Below, in pieces: positions 9,884 to 16,735 of a DNA stretch of 64,000 bases; within the stretch, counting starts at the first letter, position 1; the number at the start of each line of letters is the position of its first letter. Source of the stretch: Solirubrobacteraceae bacterium (lineage in GTDB: Bacteria > Actinomycetota > Thermoleophilia > Solirubrobacterales > Solirubrobacteraceae); assembly GCA_025449845.1 (NCBI GenBank), contig JANWIP010000025.1, positions 1-64,000 of the forward strand. The letters are read 5' to 3'. The position numbers and the translations under genes were made by a program. The notes under the pieces are model-generated. The model saw only the letters and a program-made list of their open reading frames with translations. It ran no database searches and was not told where the DNA came from.

Positions 9884-11038
9884 CTACAGCAATCTTCCCA
9901 GAATCTCGCGCATGATCTCGTCGCTTCCGCCGCCGATCGGGCCCAGGCGCGCGTCGCGCACCGCTCGCTCCACGTGGGGGGCGGGGCCAGAATCGCCGCG
10001 CATGTAGCCCGCGCCGCCGTGGATCTGCAGGCACTCGTCCATCAGCTCAAAGCAGGCTCGCTGCGTCAGTAGCTTGGCCATACTAACCTCCTTCAATGGC
10101 TCCTCGCCGTTGACGAAACGGCGCAGCGCGTCGTAGGTCACGCACTGGCACGTATACACGCTCGTAGCCATGTCTGCCAGCTTGTGGCGGATTGCCTGGT
10201 GGCCGCTCAGGGGCTTGCCGAAGGTCTCGCGCTCGCCTGCGTACTGCGCTGTGCGCTCCCAGGCCACGCGCATTGCGCCGACTGAGCCCAGTGCCATCGC
10301 CAGGCGCTCCCACTGGAAGTTCGCCATGATTAGCTTGAAGCCCTCGTGCTCGGCGCCTAGTAGATTCTCCGCTGGCACAAATACATCCTCGAAGGCGATC
10401 GTTGCCGTGTCCGATGCGCGCCAGCCTAGCTTGTGCAGCGCTGCGGACTTCACTCCTTCCTGGCGCTCCACGATCAGGAATGAGATGCCGTGGTGGCCGC
10501 CTTCCTCCGTCGTCTTTACCGCCGTTACCATGAAGTCCGCGCGCACGCCATTGGTGATGTATGTCTTCTCGCCGTTCACCACCCAGCCGCCGTCCACCGG
10601 CGTTGCGCGCGTGCGTAGTGCTGCCACGTCGCTGCCTGCGCCTGGCTCCGTTATTGCCAGTGCGCCGATCTTCTCGCCTCTTATTGCTGGCTCCAGGTAC
10701 GTGCGCTTGTGCTCAACGCTTCCGAACTTCCAGATCGGCGGCGTGGCGATATTCACGTGCGCGCCGATGCCTGCCGCCGTGCCGCCGCTGCCGATCCGTG
10801 TCAACTCCTCGATCAGCACCGCCTCATGTAGGTAATCGCCGCCCTGGCCGCCGTGCTGCTGGGGGTACTTCAGGCCTAGCAGGCCCTGCCCCGCCATTTT
10901 GGTGAATACCTCATTGGGGAACCATTCATCCTCCTCCCACTTTGCCGCGTGGGGGGTTAGCTCGCGTTCGATAAAGCCGCGAATCGATGCGCGCAGCTCC
11001 TCGTGCTCCTCGCTGAAGGGAGGTGTCAGTTGGTTCAT
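9884..11038 (-). CDS. Acyl-CoA dehydrogenase
   Basis: 384 aa, normal for the FAD-dependent family that oxidises acyl-CoA to trans-2-enoyl-CoA. The N-terminal helical domain has FSEEHEELRASIRGFIERE. The middle beta-domain has the FAD-binding ALAITEPGAGSDVAALRT and a second beta motif GEKTYITNG. The C-terminal helices have IHGGAGYMRG and a final GGGSDEIMREIL. The usual Glu of the YEGT motif is absent (GGGS). A candidate catalytic Glu lies on the helix-G position seen in long-chain and isovaleryl-CoA dehydrogenases (FQWERLAMA). It follows a paralogue with a 112-nt gap filled by a palindrome array, so its expression may be set by that element. Substrate is unknown. Confidence 0.9.
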   Translation of the reverse strand: MNQLTPPFSEEHEELRASIRGFIERELTPHAAKWEEDEWFPNEVFTKMAGQGLLGLKYPQQHGGQGGDYLHEAVLIEELTRIGSGGTAAGIGAHVNIATPPIWKFGSVEHKRTYLEPAIRGEKIGALAITEPGAGSDVAALRTRATPVDGGWVVNGEKTYITNGVRADFMVTAVKTTEEGGHHGISFLIVERQEGVKSAALHKLGWRASDTATIAFEDVFVPAENLLGAEHEGFKLIMANFQWERLAMALGSVGAMRVAWERTAQYAGERETFGKPLSGHQAIRHKLADMATSVYTCQCVTYDALRRFVNGEEPLKEVSMAKLLTQRACFELMDECLQIHGGAGYMRGDSGPAPHVERAVRDARLGPIGGGSDEIMREILGRLL

Positions 11039-11054
11039 GGTCTCTTACGTTGTT

Positions 11055-11150
11055 CCGGAGGGCGCATGCGCCCTCCGGTGGGGACGTACATGTACGTCCC
11101 CAAGCAGGTCCGCATGCGGACCTGCTGCCTGTGCCGCATGCGGCACAGGC
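11055..11150. repeat. Array of four contiguous perfect 24-bp palindromes
   Basis: The units are 11055-11078, 11079-11102, 11103-11126 and 11127-11150. They are exactly abutting and each is perfectly self-complementary. Left arms read CCGGAGGGCGCA, TGGGGACGTACA, AGCAGGTCCGCA and GCCTGTGCCGCA, each followed by its exact reverse complement. Arms differ, while length and the central YRCATGYR are constant. The array starts at the base next to the stop codon of one acyl-CoA dehydrogenase and ends 16 nt before the start of the next. In mRNA it can fold into four 10-bp hairpins with CAUG loops. A U-tract is absent, so it is not a standard terminator. Confidence 0.95.
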
Positions 11151-12338
11151 CTACAGTCCATACGAGCGGCCGATTACATCCAGCATGATCTCGTCCGTGC
11201 CCGCGCCGATGCGGTTCAGGCGCATATCGCGCCATACGCGCTCCACGTTGTACTCGCGCATATAGCCCGCGCCGCCGTGGATCTGAATGCACTCATCTGC
11301 CACTTCGCAGGCCATCCGCGCTGTGTACAGCTTGGCCATCGAGATCTCGCGCACTGGGTACTCGCCGTTGGCGAAGCGGTAGGCCGTCATGTAGACAAGC
11401 TGGCGGCCCGCCTCGATCTTTGTTGCCATATCCGCGAACTTGTGGCGGATTACCTGGAAGTGGCCGATCGCCTTGCCGAAGGCTTCGCGCTCCTTGGCGT
11501 ACTTCAGCGTGTGGTCGAAGCACTTCTGCGCCGCCGCCACGCAGCCTGCCGCGCCGATCATTCGCTCGCCCTGTAGCTCCCACATGATGTGGTAGAAGCC
11601 GCGGCCTTCCTGGCCTAGCATCGCGCTTGCCGGCACGCGCACGTCCTGGAAGGCCAAGAGCGCCGTGTCCGAGGCGTGCATGCCCATCTTCTCCAGCTTC
11701 TTCTCCTTGATCACCCCGGGCGAGTCCATCGGCACCAGGAACAGGCTGAAGCCGTCGTAGCCTGCCTCGGGGTCCGTCTTGGTGACGAGCACGATCACGT
11801 CGGCGCGGTGGCCGTTCGTGATGTAGGTCTTCGAGCCGTTGATGATGAAGTCATCGCCGTCTCTGACCGCGCGTGTCTTGATGCCTGCTACGTCGCTGCC
11901 TGCGTCGGGCTCCGTTATGCCTAGGCACAGGATCTTCTCGCCCTTGATCGCCGGCACCACCCATTCCTGCTTCTGCTCCTCCGTGCCGAACGCCAGTATC
12001 GGCGGCATCGCCATGTCGGTGTGCACCGCCAGGCCCATCGCCAGGCCGCCGCTGTTCGCGTTCGTGATCTCCTCCGCCAGCACCATCGCGCTGAAGTAGT
12101 CCCCGCCCTGGCCGCCGTACTCCTCGGGCTTGTCCAGGCCCAGGAAGCCGAGTTCGCCCATGCGCGTGAAGACCGAGTTGGGGAACGTCGTCTCCTCCCA
12201 CTCCGCCGCGTGCGGCGCCAGCTCCTTCAGCGCGAAGTTGCGCACCGACTCGCGCAGCGCTTCGTGCTCGTCTTTGAAGATGAAGTGCTTGCGCTTTGCC
12301 GCGAAGTCCGGCTTCAGCACGCTCTCGGCGGTGGCCAT
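11151..12338 (-). CDS. Acyl-CoA dehydrogenase
   Basis: 395 aa from the ATG at 12338, which has AGAGGAG upstream. A longer ORF reading to 12380 has a poor, Arg-rich extension. Domain order is typical: the helical N-domain (FKDEHEALRESVRNFALKE), the FAD loop ITEPDAGSDVAGIKTRA, GSKTYITNG, and C-terminal CIQIHGGAGYMREYNVER with GAGTDEIMLDVIG. As in its neighbour, the catalytic Glu is not in the YEGT position and is probably the ERM on helix G (LQGERMIGAAG). This suggests a branched-chain or longer acyl substrate. It is the first gene of a minus-strand operon whose promoter faces a divergent enoyl-CoA hydratase, with an inverted repeat between them. Confidence 0.9.
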   Translation of the reverse strand: MATAESVLKPDFAAKRKHFIFKDEHEALRESVRNFALKELAPHAAEWEETTFPNSVFTRMGELGFLGLDKPEEYGGQGGDYFSAMVLAEEITNANSGGLAMGLAVHTDMAMPPILAFGTEEQKQEWVVPAIKGEKILCLGITEPDAGSDVAGIKTRAVRDGDDFIINGSKTYITNGHRADVIVLVTKTDPEAGYDGFSLFLVPMDSPGVIKEKKLEKMGMHASDTALLAFQDVRVPASAMLGQEGRGFYHIMWELQGERMIGAAGCVAAAQKCFDHTLKYAKEREAFGKAIGHFQVIRHKFADMATKIEAGRQLVYMTAYRFANGEYPVREISMAKLYTARMACEVADECIQIHGGAGYMREYNVERVWRDMRLNRIGAGTDEIMLDVIGRSYGL

Positions 12339-12408
12339 CTCTGGGCTCCTCTTTCTCTCGCTCTTTCGGGGTCTCTCCAAGCTAACGCACCTGCGTCTGA
12401 AAGTAAAC

Positions 12409-12424
12409 AGTAGGACTTCCTACT
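12409..12424. promoter_or_regulatory. Operator candidate AGTAGGA-CT-TCCTACT
   Basis: A perfect 7-bp inverted repeat with a 2-nt spacer lies in the divergent promoter region between an acyl-CoA dehydrogenase (start 12338) and an enoyl-CoA hydratase (start 12485). A near-identical site occurs at 14214-14229 before the carboxyltransferase operon. The best local candidate for its binder is the MerR-type regulator at 18000-18722. Confidence 0.6.
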
Positions 12425-12484
12425 TGCCGCAGACAACGAGGTGGGGAAGGAACGCCTGCCAGGGGGGATCATTAGAGTCGCGGT

Positions 12485-13270
12485 ATGCCCGGGGAGAGCG
12501 TCCTTTACGACGTCGCCGACAACGGTGTCGCCACCATCACTTTGAATGAGCCCGACACGCGCAACGCGCTCTCGGCGGAGGTCCTTGGCGGGCTGACTGC
12601 CGCTTTTCAGAGCGCCCGTGAGGACGAGCGCGTGCGCTGCGTCGTGCTTGCCTCCTCGCACGAGAAGGTCTTCTCCTCCGGTGCCAATCTTGGGGGCTTT
12701 GCCGGGGACGTGCCGCTCGTGCACAAGCACTTCGGCTCGGATCTCTTCGTGGGCTTGTTTAGGCTGATTGGCTCGCTCGGCAAGCCTACGATTTGCGCCG
12801 CTCGCGGACACGTGCTTGCCGGGGCGCTCGGCATCGCCCTCGCCTGTGACCTGGTGGTCGCTTCCGAGCAGGCCGCCTTTGGCACGCCTGAGATCAACGT
12901 CGGCGCCTTCCCTTTCATGATCATGGCGCTCATCTACCGCAACGTCCCGCGCAAGAAGGTCAACGAGATGCTGCTTCTGGGGGAGCGCCTGGACGCGCGG
13001 GAAGCCCTGGCGGCCGGCATCGTCAATCGCGTCGTGCCCCTCGCGGAGTTCGATGCCTTTGTGGGCGATTGGGCCGAGAAGCTCGCTTCCAAGTCGCCGC
13101 TCGTCATGCGCCTCGGTAAGGAAGCCATGCGCCGGCAGATGGACATGCCGCTTGACGATGCCTTGGACTACCTGCGGGCGCAGTTGTCCCTTACCCTTTC
13201 CACGCAGGACATCGTTGAGGGTGTGACCGCATTCTTCGAGAAGCGCCCCCCGCAATGGAAGGGACGGTGA
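12485..13270 (+). CDS. Enoyl-CoA hydratase/isomerase family protein
   Basis: 261 aa, normal for the crotonase family, which hydrates 2-enoyl-CoA in beta-oxidation and related routes. The oxyanion-hole segments are FSSGANLGGF (about residues 60-70) and ARGHVLAGALGIALACD (about 100-118). GTPEINVGAFP supplies a Glu at one of the two usual catalytic positions. The A-G-G-G-x pattern is partly altered (LAGAL), so the exact reaction (hydratase, isomerase or hydrolase) is uncertain. It is followed 4 nt later by an arginase-fold gene and is divergent from acyl-CoA dehydrogenase across a shared operator, which fits step two of acyl-CoA oxidation. Confidence 0.85.
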   Translation: MPGESVLYDVADNGVATITLNEPDTRNALSAEVLGGLTAAFQSAREDERVRCVVLASSHEKVFSSGANLGGFAGDVPLVHKHFGSDLFVGLFRLIGSLGKPTICAARGHVLAGALGIALACDLVVASEQAAFGTPEINVGAFPFMIMALIYRNVPRKKVNEMLLLGERLDAREALAAGIVNRVVPLAEFDAFVGDWAEKLASKSPLVMRLGKEAMRRQMDMPLDDALDYLRAQLSLTLSTQDIVEGVTAFFEKRPPQWKGR

Positions 13271-13274
13271 GGAC

Positions 13275-14114
13275 ATGAGCTCCATTCTCAGAGCCGAGCA
13301 GGCCACGCTTGTCGCGATGCGCTGCCGCACTGCCGAGCGCTCGCCTGCCGCCGCCCCGGGTGTGGAGACGCTCGCCGCCACCATCGGGCGCCAGATCGGC
13401 GCCGAGCCGCGGCTCATCGGCTCGCCTGCGCCGCCGCTCAGCCAAGGCTTCCAGGAGGACCTCGCCGGCTCGCGCGGCTGTCTGCTGGAGGCCGGCGGGC
13501 AGGTCGAGGATGCGCTCAATGCTGGCACCTTGCCGCTCGTCATTGCCGGCGATCCGTCGATCGCGCTCACCACCTTGCCTACCGTCGCGCGCATGCACCC
13601 CGACGCGCGCGTGCTCTGGCTCGATGGGCACGCTGCTTTTCACACGCCTTCCACCACCTCCAGCGGCTATCTCGGCGGCATGGCTCTTGCCGGGGCCTGC
13701 GGTCTCTGGGATACCGGCTTTGATGGGCACATCGCCGGTGAGCGCGTCGTTCTCTGCGGTGTCCGCGAGTTGCAGGAGGGCGAGCGCGAGAACCTCAATC
13801 AGGCGCACGTCACCGTCATTGGCTCCAGCCTTGAGACGCTCGTCTTCATGCAGAACGCTCTCGATGGCGCGGCCGTCTACGTGCACCTCGATGTTGACGT
13901 GCTCGATCCCGCCACCATGCCCGTCTCGCACGCCGTCAAGGTGGCCGGCGGCTTTGACGACGGCAAGCTGCTCGACCTGCTGGAGGCGCTCGGGGAGAGC
14001 TGCGACGTCATCGGCGTCGAGGTCACCGGCTTTGAGGCCGCCGATGGGCAGGAGGAGCAGACCGGCCTTGGGGCCGAGGTCATCGCCGGGGTACTGGACC
14101 CGCTGTTGCCTTAG
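13275..14114 (+). CDS. Arginase-family protein with incomplete metal site
   Basis: 279 aa, arginase/agmatinase-like fold. The three signature regions are recognisable but damaged. GGDHS is AGDPS (His metal ligand replaced by Pro). DAHxD is DGHAA (second Asp lost). The final DxD survives as HLDVDVLDP. By the classical arginase numbering the A-site Mn would lose two of four ligands while the B site keeps all four. The protein may be a mononuclear enzyme, a different hydrolase or a non-enzymatic ligand binder. It sits 4 nt after enoyl-CoA hydratase, so it is co-transcribed with CoA-ester catabolism, which is unusual for ureohydrolases. Its 3' end is partly repeated downstream at 14174-14186. Confidence 0.75.
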   Translation: MSSILRAEQATLVAMRCRTAERSPAAAPGVETLAATIGRQIGAEPRLIGSPAPPLSQGFQEDLAGSRGCLLEAGGQVEDALNAGTLPLVIAGDPSIALTTLPTVARMHPDARVLWLDGHAAFHTPSTTSSGYLGGMALAGACGLWDTGFDGHIAGERVVLCGVRELQEGERENLNQAHVTVIGSSLETLVFMQNALDGAAVYVHLDVDVLDPATMPVSHAVKVAGGFDDGKLLDLLEALGESCDVIGVEVTGFEAADGQEEQTGLGAEVIAGVLDPLLP

Positions 14115-14131
14115 CGGGGCGCGGGTGCTGG

Positions 14132-14182
14132 ATGGTGCTGGGGCACGGATGGCGCTGGGGCACGGATAGTGCTGGGGTACTG
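14132..14182. repeat. Three 17-bp tandem repeats after arginase-like gene
   Basis: The units at 14132-14148 (ATGGTGCTGGGGCACGG), 14149-14165 (one change) and 14166-14182 (diverging) follow the gene's stop. The array then runs into GGGGTACTGGACC at 14174-14186, an exact copy of 14088-14100 at the end of the arginase-like gene. This looks like stepwise local duplication of a gene end. Confidence 0.8.
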
Positions 14183-14213
14183 GACCTGTTGCCGTCAGAG
14201 CAGTAGAGTAGAA

Positions 14214-14229
14214 AGTAGGACTTCTTACT
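14214..14229. promoter_or_regulatory. Operator candidate AGTAGGA-CT-TCTTACT
   Basis: Same 16-bp site as 12409-12424 with one arm mismatch, ending 15 nt before the carboxyltransferase ATG. A repressor bound here would block transcription or translation initiation of the operon that also encodes the MerR-type regulator, which suggests autoregulation. Confidence 0.6.
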
Positions 14230-14244
14230 GTCCACTTTGCTCCT

Positions 14245-15828
14245 ATGTCCGAGGTCACCAATCCCGCTTCGCTTTTGCGCCCGCTCGTGGAGGACCTGCA
14301 CGCGCGCCGCGCCGCCATTGCGCTCGGCGGCGGCGAGGAGAAGATCGCTCGCCAGCACGCCCAGGAAAAGCTCACTGCGCGCGAGCGCCTGGCGCTGCTG
14401 ATCGATGAGGGGACCTTTGTCGAGCTTGGCATCCATGGGCGCCCGCACTTCTCGCAGCGCGCCATGGAGGGCAAGGAGGCTCCTGCCGACGGCGTCGTCA
14501 CTGGCTACGGCAAGGTCGATGGGCGCCTGACCGCTGTCTGCGCCTATGACTTCACCGTCATGGCCGGCTCCATGGGCATGACCGGCGAGATCAAGGTCAC
14601 GCGGCTGCGCGAGCTGGCTTTGACCAAGCGCATTCCCTTTGTCTGGCTGCTCGATTCTGCCGGCGCGCGCGTGCAGGAGGCCGCCGGCTCCGTCTTTGCC
14701 GGTTCCGGGCACCTCTTCCGCGAGGAGGTCATCATGAGCGGCGTCATTCCGCAGGTTGCCGCCTTGATGGGGCCTTGCGCCGCCGGCACCGCCTACATCC
14801 CCGGGCTTGCCGACTTTGTGCCGATGGTCAAGGGGCGTGGCTCCATGGCGCTCGCCGGGCCGCATCTCGTGCGCGCCGCGGTGGGGGAGGACGTCACCCA
14901 GGAGGAACTTGGGGGCTCGCGCGTGCACTGCCGCAAGTCCGGCGTCGGCGACATGGAAGTGGACAGCGATGAGGACTGCATTCTGCGTGTGAAGCAGTAC
15001 CTCTCGTTTATGCCGCAGAACTGTGAAGAGCGGCCGCCTTTGCGGGTGGGCGGGTCCAAATCCGATCCCATCGATCGTGGTGATGAGGGGCTTTTGGATG
15101 TATTGCCCGAGTCAAATCGCAAGCCTTATGACATGTACGAGGTCATCCAGCGCATCGTCGATGACGGCGACTACCTCGACATCAAGGGCCTCTGGGCCAA
15201 GACCATCATCACCTGCTTCGCCCGCTTCGGAGGGCGGCCTGCTGGGATCGTCGCCAATCAGCCCAAGCAGCTGGGGGGCATTCTTGACAACAACTCCGCT
15301 GACAAGGCCGCTCGTTTCATAAATCTCTGTAATGCCTTCGGTATTCCGCTGGTGTTCTTGCAGGATGTGCCTGGTTTCATGGTTGGCACCAAGGTCGAGG
15401 CCGAAGGGATCATTCGTCACGGCGCCAAGATGCTGCATGCCGTTGCCAATGCCACCGTGCCGAAGATCACCGTTATTACGCGCAAGGCCTATGGCGCTGG
15501 TTACTACGTCATGTGTGGGCGCGCCTATGAGCCAGATTTGATCGTCGCCTGGCCTTCCGCTGAGATCAGCGTCATGGGGGCCGAGGGGGTTGTCGAGATC
15601 GCTTTTCGTAAGGTGGTCGATGAAGCCGAGGACCCCGCCGCCAAGCGCGCCGAGTTGATCGAGGGCTTTCGTAAGACCTTCGACGTTTACGTCGCCGCGG
15701 GCAACGATCTCATCGATGACGTCATCGATCCGCGCGAGACGCGCCTGACCATCTGTCGCGGGCTTGAGATGGCCGAGAACAAGCACGTCGAGCGGCCTTG
15801 GAAGCGGCATGGGGTGGTGCCGGTATGA
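14245..15828 (+). CDS. Acyl-CoA carboxylase carboxyltransferase subunit
   Basis: 527 aa, the standard size for beta subunits of propionyl-, methylcrotonyl- or geranyl-CoA carboxylases, which move CO2 from carboxybiotin to an acyl-CoA. The N-half crotonase-like domain has KLTARERLALLIDEGTF, DSAGARVQE and CAAGTAYIPGLADF. The C-half has GIVANQPKQLGG, FINLCNAFGIPLVFLQDVPG, ITVITRKAYGAGYYVM and the AWPSAEISVMGAEGVVEI biotin-site loop. No biotin carboxylase or carrier subunit is in the window, so it must pair with one encoded elsewhere. First gene of a four-gene operon with 4-nt overlaps at the later junctions. The substrate is not decidable from sequence. The neighbours favour a branched or unusual acyl-CoA. 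Confidence 0.9.
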   Translation: MSEVTNPASLLRPLVEDLHARRAAIALGGGEEKIARQHAQEKLTARERLALLIDEGTFVELGIHGRPHFSQRAMEGKEAPADGVVTGYGKVDGRLTAVCAYDFTVMAGSMGMTGEIKVTRLRELALTKRIPFVWLLDSAGARVQEAAGSVFAGSGHLFREEVIMSGVIPQVAALMGPCAAGTAYIPGLADFVPMVKGRGSMALAGPHLVRAAVGEDVTQEELGGSRVHCRKSGVGDMEVDSDEDCILRVKQYLSFMPQNCEERPPLRVGGSKSDPIDRGDEGLLDVLPESNRKPYDMYEVIQRIVDDGDYLDIKGLWAKTIITCFARFGGRPAGIVANQPKQLGGILDNNSADKAARFINLCNAFGIPLVFLQDVPGFMVGTKVEAEGIIRHGAKMLHAVANATVPKITVITRKAYGAGYYVMCGRAYEPDLIVAWPSAEISVMGAEGVVEIAFRKVVDEAEDPAAKRAELIEGFRKTFDVYVAAGNDLIDDVIDPRETRLTICRGLEMAENKHVERPWKRHGVVPV

Positions 15829-15863
15829 GGGCGGCGGCTGGCATGAGGGCGGTGGCTGCATGA
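15825..15863 (+). CDS. Possible 12-residue relay mini-ORF
   Basis: The ATG at 15825 overlaps the carboxyltransferase stop (ATGA), and the mini-ORF's own TGA overlaps the BKACE ATG at 15860 (ATGA). It would encode MRAAAGMRAVAA. It arises from a tandem duplication (15825-15842 and 15843-15859, one substitution and a 1-nt length change). Translation is not demonstrated. It could simply be scar sequence that happens to preserve coupling. Confidence 0.35.
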   Translation: MRAAAGMRAVAA

Positions 15864-16735
15864 GCCTTGAGGATCCCGTCGTCATCACCTGCTCCATCTC
15901 CGGCGTCATCGCCAACCGCGAGCAGTGCCCTGCCATCCCTTACACCCCTGAGGAGTACGCCGCCGAGGCGCGTCGGGCCGTGGAGGAGGGCGCCAGCATG
16001 ATTCATATCCATGCGCGCAAGCCTGACGGTACGCCTAGTTATGAGATCGAAGATTTCTCCGCGATCACCGAGGCGATCCGGGGGGCTGTTGACGATGTGA
16101 TCATCAACTACTCCACTGGCACCATCGGTGTGCCTGTTTCAAAGCGCCTTGAGTACCTGCGCGCCTGCCGGCCTGAAGTGGCTGCTTTGAACATGGGCTC
16201 GATGAACTACGCCAAGTACTCGCGCTCGCGCAAGGACTTCGTCTTCAGCATGGTCTTCAGCAACCCTTTCGAGGAGATAATTGAGCTGCTGCAGGCCATG
16301 AACGAGCTCGGCATCAAGCCTGAGCATGAGTGCTTTGACATCGGACACATCGGCAGCTTGGAGCCGCTCATCGACATGGGGGTCTTGCGGACCCCGCTGC
16401 ACGTCGACTGCGTCATGGGGGTTATTGGCGGCATCCCTCCGACCCCTCGCAACCTCACTGCCATGGTCGACAACATCCCTGTCGGCTCGCACTGGGGTGT
16501 CATCGGCATCTCGCGCCAGCAGTGGATGCTGCTCGGAGCGGCTTTGACGCTTGGGGGGAGCATTCGGGTCGGTGTCGAGGACAACCTCTATCTGCCCGAC
16601 GGCACCATGGCTCGCTCCAACGGCGATCTCATCGCCAAGGCCCGGCAGATGGCCGAAGATGTGGGGCGCCGGCCTGCCACTGTCTCTGAGGCCCGGGGAC
16701 TGTTGGGAATCCCACCCGCCCTCGCTCGATCGTGA
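15860..16735 (+). CDS. Beta-keto acid cleavage enzyme (BKACE/DUF849 family)
   Basis: 291 aa from the ATG at 15860. The family uses a divalent metal in a TIM barrel to condense a beta-keto acid with acetyl-CoA, giving acetoacetate and a shorter acyl-CoA. The N-terminal VITCSISGVIAN, the metal-binding MIHIHAR pair of His (about residues 50-52), INYSTGT, and the later FDIGHIGSL and DNLYLPDG segments match the family. The longer upstream reading frame is low-complexity and overlaps the repeat, so it was not used. Its place between an acyl-CoA carboxyltransferase and a CoA-transferase suggests that the operon carboxylates an acyl-CoA and later cleaves a beta-keto product. The substrate is unknown. 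Confidence 0.9.
   Translation: MSLEDPVVITCSISGVIANREQCPAIPYTPEEYAAEARRAVEEGASMIHIHARKPDGTPSYEIEDFSAITEAIRGAVDDVIINYSTGTIGVPVSKRLEYLRACRPEVAALNMGSMNYAKYSRSRKDFVFSMVFSNPFEEIIELLQAMNELGIKPEHECFDIGHIGSLEPLIDMGVLRTPLHVDCVMGVIGGIPPTPRNLTAMVDNIPVGSHWGVIGISRQQWMLLGAALTLGGSIRVGVEDNLYLPDGTMARSNGDLIAKARQMAEDVGRRPATVSEARGLLGIPPALARS

Noticed and set aside
11055..11150. CRISPR array
   Set aside because: There are no conserved repeats separated by spacers. Units abut and differ in sequence, sharing only symmetry and the central bases.
11055..11150. Rho-independent terminator
   Set aside because: Four hairpins in series without a T-run, located inside a two-gene unit.
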